Of a DNA stretch of 7,963 nucleotides, positions 6,046 to 7,963 are shown piece after piece (position 1 is the stretch's first letter; every line of letters begins with the position of its first letter). Source of the DNA: Bacteroidota bacterium (GTDB lineage: Bacteria; Bacteroidota; Ignavibacteria; UBA10030); contig DOWV01000061.1 in the NCBI GenBank assembly GCA_003519375.1, positions 4,673-12,635 on the forward strand, written 5' to 3'. Under the pieces are notes generated by a model. The model had not been told where the DNA came from and ran no database searches. It saw only the letters and a program-made list of their open reading frames with translations. A program made the translations under genes and the position numbers.

Positions 6046-6792
6046 ATGAAGAGAATGACCCGCTTACGAAATGCCCTCCTTATCACTGCGCTTGGCATGA
6101 GCCTCGTGCAGGCACAGGATTTCCCCCGACGCGATACTTCGTTGGTATTCACGCCGTCGAATCCCAATCTGATTCAAAAGACAACGTACGAGCCCTTCCG
6201 GAACGCGTGGGGCGTCGACATCATGCTTTCAAACAATGGATTCGGCCTCGGAGGCTTTCTCCGGCATGAGTTCAGCGATGAATTGTCGGGCTTCGCTCAA
6301 CTGGCGTTCTCGGACGTGAAGGACGAAGGCGAGGTGGAGTACTTCAATCAGTACACGGGGCAATCGTATACGCCGGGGAAAATCAACCGTCTTCTCCTGA
6401 TCCCCGCTACGCTCGGCATGCAGTACCGATTGTTCAAGGATGACATCGTCGACAATTTCAGACCGTACCTCAGCGCCGGCCTTGGCCCTACTGCAATTCT
6501 CGTCGCGCCGTACTCCAACCCGCAAACAGTCACGGATCCGCTCTATGGGACATTCACCTATTACGAGCAAATCGATTTCTTCAAGAGCTTAAAGAAGGCA
6601 CGACTGAAGTACACGCTCGGGGCGTACATCGGCGCGGGAGCGTATTTCGGTCTTGATAAAGGCACTCTCACGGGAATCAGCATCAGGTATTACTATGTTC
6701 CCTACCAACCCGGGATTGAGAGTCTGGAGGGAGTGCGGATAAAACGATTTGGAGGACTTTTCATCACATTGAATTTTGGATCACTCTACTAG
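6046..6792 (+). CDS. Secreted outer-membrane beta-barrel protein of unknown function
   Basis: A 248-residue exported protein. The N-terminus has charged residues (MKRMTRLR), a hydrophobic core and an AxA-like site, VQA before Gln24, giving a signal peptide of about 23 residues; there is no lipobox Cys. The mature part alternates polar and aromatic/hydrophobic residues in strand-sized stretches separated by turns, for example WGVDIMLS (55-62), LSGFAQLAFSDV (80-91), LIPATLGMQYRL (118-129), FRPYLSAGLG (138-147), KYTLGAYIGAGAYFGL (188-203) and GISIRYYYVPY (210-220). It closes with an amphipathic strand GLFITLNFGSLY (237-248), typical of a C-terminal barrel strand. I infer a small barrel of about eight to ten strands; the family name and ligand are not recognisable. 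A GTG at 6025 in frame is possible, but ATG 6046 has a GGAG site and starts the signal peptide properly. A terminator follows 23 bases after the stop. Confidence 0.75.
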   Translation: MKRMTRLRNALLITALGMSLVQAQDFPRRDTSLVFTPSNPNLIQKTTYEPFRNAWGVDIMLSNNGFGLGGFLRHEFSDELSGFAQLAFSDVKDEGEVEYFNQYTGQSYTPGKINRLLLIPATLGMQYRLFKDDIVDNFRPYLSAGLGPTAILVAPYSNPQTVTDPLYGTFTYYEQIDFFKSLKKARLKYTLGAYIGAGAYFGLDKGTLTGISIRYYYVPYQPGIESLEGVRIKRFGGLFITLNFGSLY

Positions 6793-6815
6793 GATTTGAG
6801 GTCCTCGAGTGAAGG

Positions 6816-6843
6816 AGCGCGCCAGGTGGTGCGCTTTTTTTTT
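6816..6843 (+). terminator. Intrinsic terminator after the beta-barrel gene
   Basis: An 8-bp stem (6816-6823 with 6828-6835, one G-U pair) closes an AGGT tetraloop and runs directly into nine T residues (6835-6843). It is oriented rightward and ends the rlmI/barrel transcription, insulating the sigma factor gene. Confidence 0.9.
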
Positions 6844-6870
6844 AGGTCTCGGATGCGGACGGACCGTCCA

Positions 6871-6936
6871 AAAGCACGAAAGCACCTCGCATTCCGCAGA
6901 GCCTCCCCTGAGCTCTGCAGACGCACGAAGTGCTTC
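6871..6936. repeat. Nested inverted repeats, possible structured RNA or cruciform
   Basis: An inner 7-bp perfect stem, GCAGAGC (6896-6902) with GCTCTGC (6912-6918), has a 9-base loop. An outer arm AAGCAC (6880-6885) can pair with GTGCTT (6930-6935). The outer left arm lies in a direct repeat AAAGCAC-G-AAAGCAC (6871-6885), and GCAC-GAA-GTGC (6923-6933) can form a competing small hairpin. No T tract follows on either strand, so it is not a standard terminator. Confidence 0.5.
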
Positions 6937-6942
6937 ATTGTG

Positions 6943-6970
6943 TTGCTTCCAGTATATCATACGCCATACT
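6943..6970 (+). promoter_or_regulatory. Candidate promoter upstream of the ECF sigma gene
   Basis: TTGCTT (6943-6948), a 16-base spacer and CATACT (6965-6970, four of six matches). The -35 hexamer is identical to the one proposed for the beta-barrel gene. A start near 6977 would give a leader of about 120 bases before ATG 7100 and place the palindrome at 6979-6992 just downstream of it. Weak evidence. Confidence 0.3.
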
Positions 6971-6978
6971 CTTCCACC

Positions 6979-6992
6979 GTGATTGCAGTCAC
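6979..6992. promoter_or_regulatory. CRP/FNR-like palindromic operator candidate
   Basis: GTGA-TTGCAG-TCAC is a 14-base dyad with a single mismatched pair in the middle. It fits the GTGA-N6-TCAC core of CRP-type sites; the flanking bases are C and T rather than the ideal T and A. It lies about 108 bases before the sigma factor start codon. The regulator is unknown. Confidence 0.4.
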
Positions 6993-7099
6993 TAAACGGA
7001 CCTGACCCGGGAAACCCCAAAACCGGCTTTTTTGCGTGTCCGGTCGTAGCGTTTCGGGCTACCCGTGCATCTCACTCTTGAGCAGGCAGCCGCTCACTT

Positions 7100-7627
7100 A
7101 TGCACGACGAATCCGTCTTGATAGCCAAAGCGAAAGAGGGCAGCGAGAAGGCATTTCGGCGTCTGTACACCGATCACGTCTCTCCTCTCTACAGGTTTCT
7201 GAAGCAGTTCTCGACCCGCGACGAAGAGGTCGAAGAATGGGTTCAGCGCGCGTTTATGAAGGCATTCGAGCATCTTGGGACCTTCGATGGGCGGTCCCGG
7301 TTCTCCACATGGCTGTTCACGCTGGGCATCAATGAAATGAAGATGGACCGGCGGCGGGCAAAACTGGTCTCGTTCATCCCGTTGGACGACGAGGCGGATT
7401 CCGGAGAAGATGCGCCGGATGCATTTGAGTGGAAACATACCATGAAAGCCTGGATGGTCCAGCTCGACGATACGAAGCGTGCGGTATTCATCCTCTACGA
7501 AGTGGAGGGATACACGCATGCCGAGATCGGGGCAATGCTCGGGATCGCAGAAAGTTCTTCAAGAACTCTCCTTTCAAGAGCAAAACGGTACCTCCAGGTG
7601 CAATGGACAAAGGAACTGGGCACATGA
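7100..7627 (+). CDS. ECF-type RNA polymerase sigma factor
   Basis: A 175-residue sigma-70 family protein containing only regions 2 and 4, the hallmark of extracytoplasmic-function sigma factors. Region 2 spans about 19-86: AFRRLYTDHVSPLYRF, then EEVEEWVQRAFMKAFEHL (42-59, core-binding helix 2.2), and RSRFSTWLFTLGINEMKMDRRR (65-86, promoter melting and -10 reading). A short acidic linker with DDEADSGEDAPD (96-107) follows. Region 4 lies at about 112-166, with an HTH GYTHAEIGAMLGIAESSSRTLLSRAKRYL (137-165) that reads the -35 element. The family directs stress or envelope-response genes under control of a cognate anti-sigma factor. The downstream membrane-protein gene overlaps it by ATGA, which fits that pairing. 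The ATG at 7100 has only a weak AGCAGG site 13 bases upstream. Regulon and signal are unknown. Confidence 0.93.
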   Translation: MHDESVLIAKAKEGSEKAFRRLYTDHVSPLYRFLKQFSTRDEEVEEWVQRAFMKAFEHLGTFDGRSRFSTWLFTLGINEMKMDRRRAKLVSFIPLDDEADSGEDAPDAFEWKHTMKAWMVQLDDTKRAVFILYEVEGYTHAEIGAMLGIAESSSRTLLSRAKRYLQVQWTKELGT

Positions 7628-7963
7628 TCAACCCGGATGACTTTTATGGCGAAGAAGGATCCCTTCGCGAACGACAAAAACACGCGATGTGGAACGCCAT
7701 TCGAAGGCACACAACGACGTTGAACTCAAGCTCGCTGATGATGTGGGATCGTCGCAGTTTTGTGTTCGGCATGGCGGCGTCACTCATCCTGGGACTTGCC
7801 CTCTACGGAGGCTGGTCGATTGCCCGGCAGGCATTTGAGGCATCGAAACCCCAGCCTCTTCGGCTCGAGCAGGCGTACGTTTCTGCGATTCATGAACTCG
7901 AAGAGGTTGTGCCGTCTCTTCCCATCAAGGGATCGCGGACGACGTTCATGGCGGGGGAGCTTA
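7624..7963 (+). CDS. Single-pass membrane protein, putative anti-sigma factor (3' end missing)
   Basis: 113 codons are visible before the right edge. The ATG at 7624 overlaps the sigma stop (ATGA), with AAAGGA at 7609-7614, 9 bases upstream, so the start is well supported. Residues 1-44 are polar and likely cytosolic (MINPDDFYGEEGSLRERQKH, then a basic stretch with IRRH). Residues about 45-67 form one hydrophobic helix (SFVFGMAASLILGLALYGG). A periplasmic segment follows with a predicted helix LEQAYVSAIHELEEVV (81-96). Position and topology match membrane anti-sigma factors that hold an ECF sigma at the membrane. However, I see no His-Cys-Cys zinc-finger motif, and the cytosolic part is short. 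The role is therefore inferred from context; it could be another membrane partner. DRRSFVFG at 42-49 mimics a Tat motif but is internal. Confidence 0.7.
   Translation, partial: MINPDDFYGEEGSLRERQKHAMWNAIRRHTTTLNSSSLMMWDRRSFVFGMAASLILGLALYGGWSIARQAFEASKPQPLRLEQAYVSAIHELEEVVPSLPIKGSRTTFMAGEL

Larger units (their letters stand above)
6844..7099. other. Gene-free stretch with inverted repeats ahead of the sigma factor gene
   Basis: Together with the terminator, about 307 bases between the barrel stop and the sigma start lack a credible gene. Short open frames exist on both strands but have no ribosome site or recognisable product. The stretch holds nested inverted repeats (6871-6936), a promoter-like pair of boxes (6943-6970), a CRP/FNR-like palindrome (6979-6992) and a GC-rich segment followed by CTTTTTTG (about 7007-7034). 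That segment has only a 4-bp CCGG/CCGG stem and I do not call it a terminator. Confidence 0.6.

Noticed and set aside
6781..7020. Short open frames on both strands between the barrel gene and the sigma gene (minus 6781-7020, plus 6796-7005)
   Set aside because: They run through a strong terminator and inverted repeats, lack ribosome sites and give no recognisable protein.
7007..7034. A second terminator before the sigma gene (GC-rich stretch then CTTTTTTG)
   Set aside because: The best stem is only CCGG/CCGG around a 12-base loop, too weak to call.
7036..7335. A 99-codon plus-strand frame overlapping the start of the sigma factor gene
   Set aside because: It is a different frame of a well-supported sigma factor gene, with no motif of its own.
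7747..7770. A twin-arginine export signal in the sigma-linked membrane protein (DRRSFVFG)
   Set aside because: It begins about 42 residues into the protein, after a polar segment, and the following helix looks like a plain membrane anchor without a cleavage site.
1..7963. Mobile elements, CRISPR arrays, phage genes, tRNA or rRNA genes
   Set aside because: No transposase, integrase, regular repeat-spacer pattern or cloverleaf/rRNA-like sequence was seen on either strand.

Overview
The window looks like a chromosomal segment of a free-living Gram-negative bacterium of the FCB group (Bacteroidota, Ignavibacteria, Kapabacteria or a relative), with GC content judged by eye in the mid-50s percent. 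The strongest lineage clue is a full-length type IX secretion system (T9SS) plug-type protein, a family largely confined to Bacteroidota and their relatives. A secreted outer-membrane beta-barrel protein and a GnnA-like sugar dehydrogenase of the type tied to lipid A chemistry also fit a diderm envelope. Unlike many Bacteroidota, several genes here have recognisable Shine-Dalgarno sequences and promoter candidates resemble ordinary sigma-70 boxes.

Left part (1-4595, minus strand): five tightly packed genes read leftward as a probable operon. The order is HAD-family phosphatase, GT-C-type membrane glycosyltransferase, T9SS plug protein, Gfo/Idh/MocA (GnnA-like) dehydrogenase, then the start of a CCA-adding/poly(A)-polymerase-type nucleotidyltransferase that runs off the left edge. 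Joints are an 8-base overlap, a TAATG overlap, a 25-base gap and a 4-base overlap, so translational coupling is likely. Two of the five genes appear to start with TTG. The middle genes point to envelope glycan and protein-export work; the outer two are housekeeping-type.

Middle part (4596-6843): a divergent intergenic region carries a good leftward promoter candidate for the operon and a weaker rightward one. To its right lie an RlmI-family 23S rRNA cytosine methyltransferase (true start probably GTG at 4795) and a lipoprotein-free secreted beta-barrel protein with its own promoter. A clear intrinsic terminator follows at 6816-6843.

Right part (6844-7963): a gene-poor stretch holds nested inverted repeats and a CRP/FNR-like palindrome. 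It leads into an ECF sigma factor gene and an ATGA-overlapping gene for a single-pass membrane protein, cut by the right edge, which is probably its anti-sigma factor or a membrane partner.

I see no tRNA, rRNA, CRISPR array, insertion sequence or phage gene. Nothing here is a clearly new system. The most interesting points are the coupling of a T9SS plug gene to a membrane glycosyltransferase and a GnnA-like enzyme, and the regulatory architecture ahead of the sigma/membrane-protein pair.
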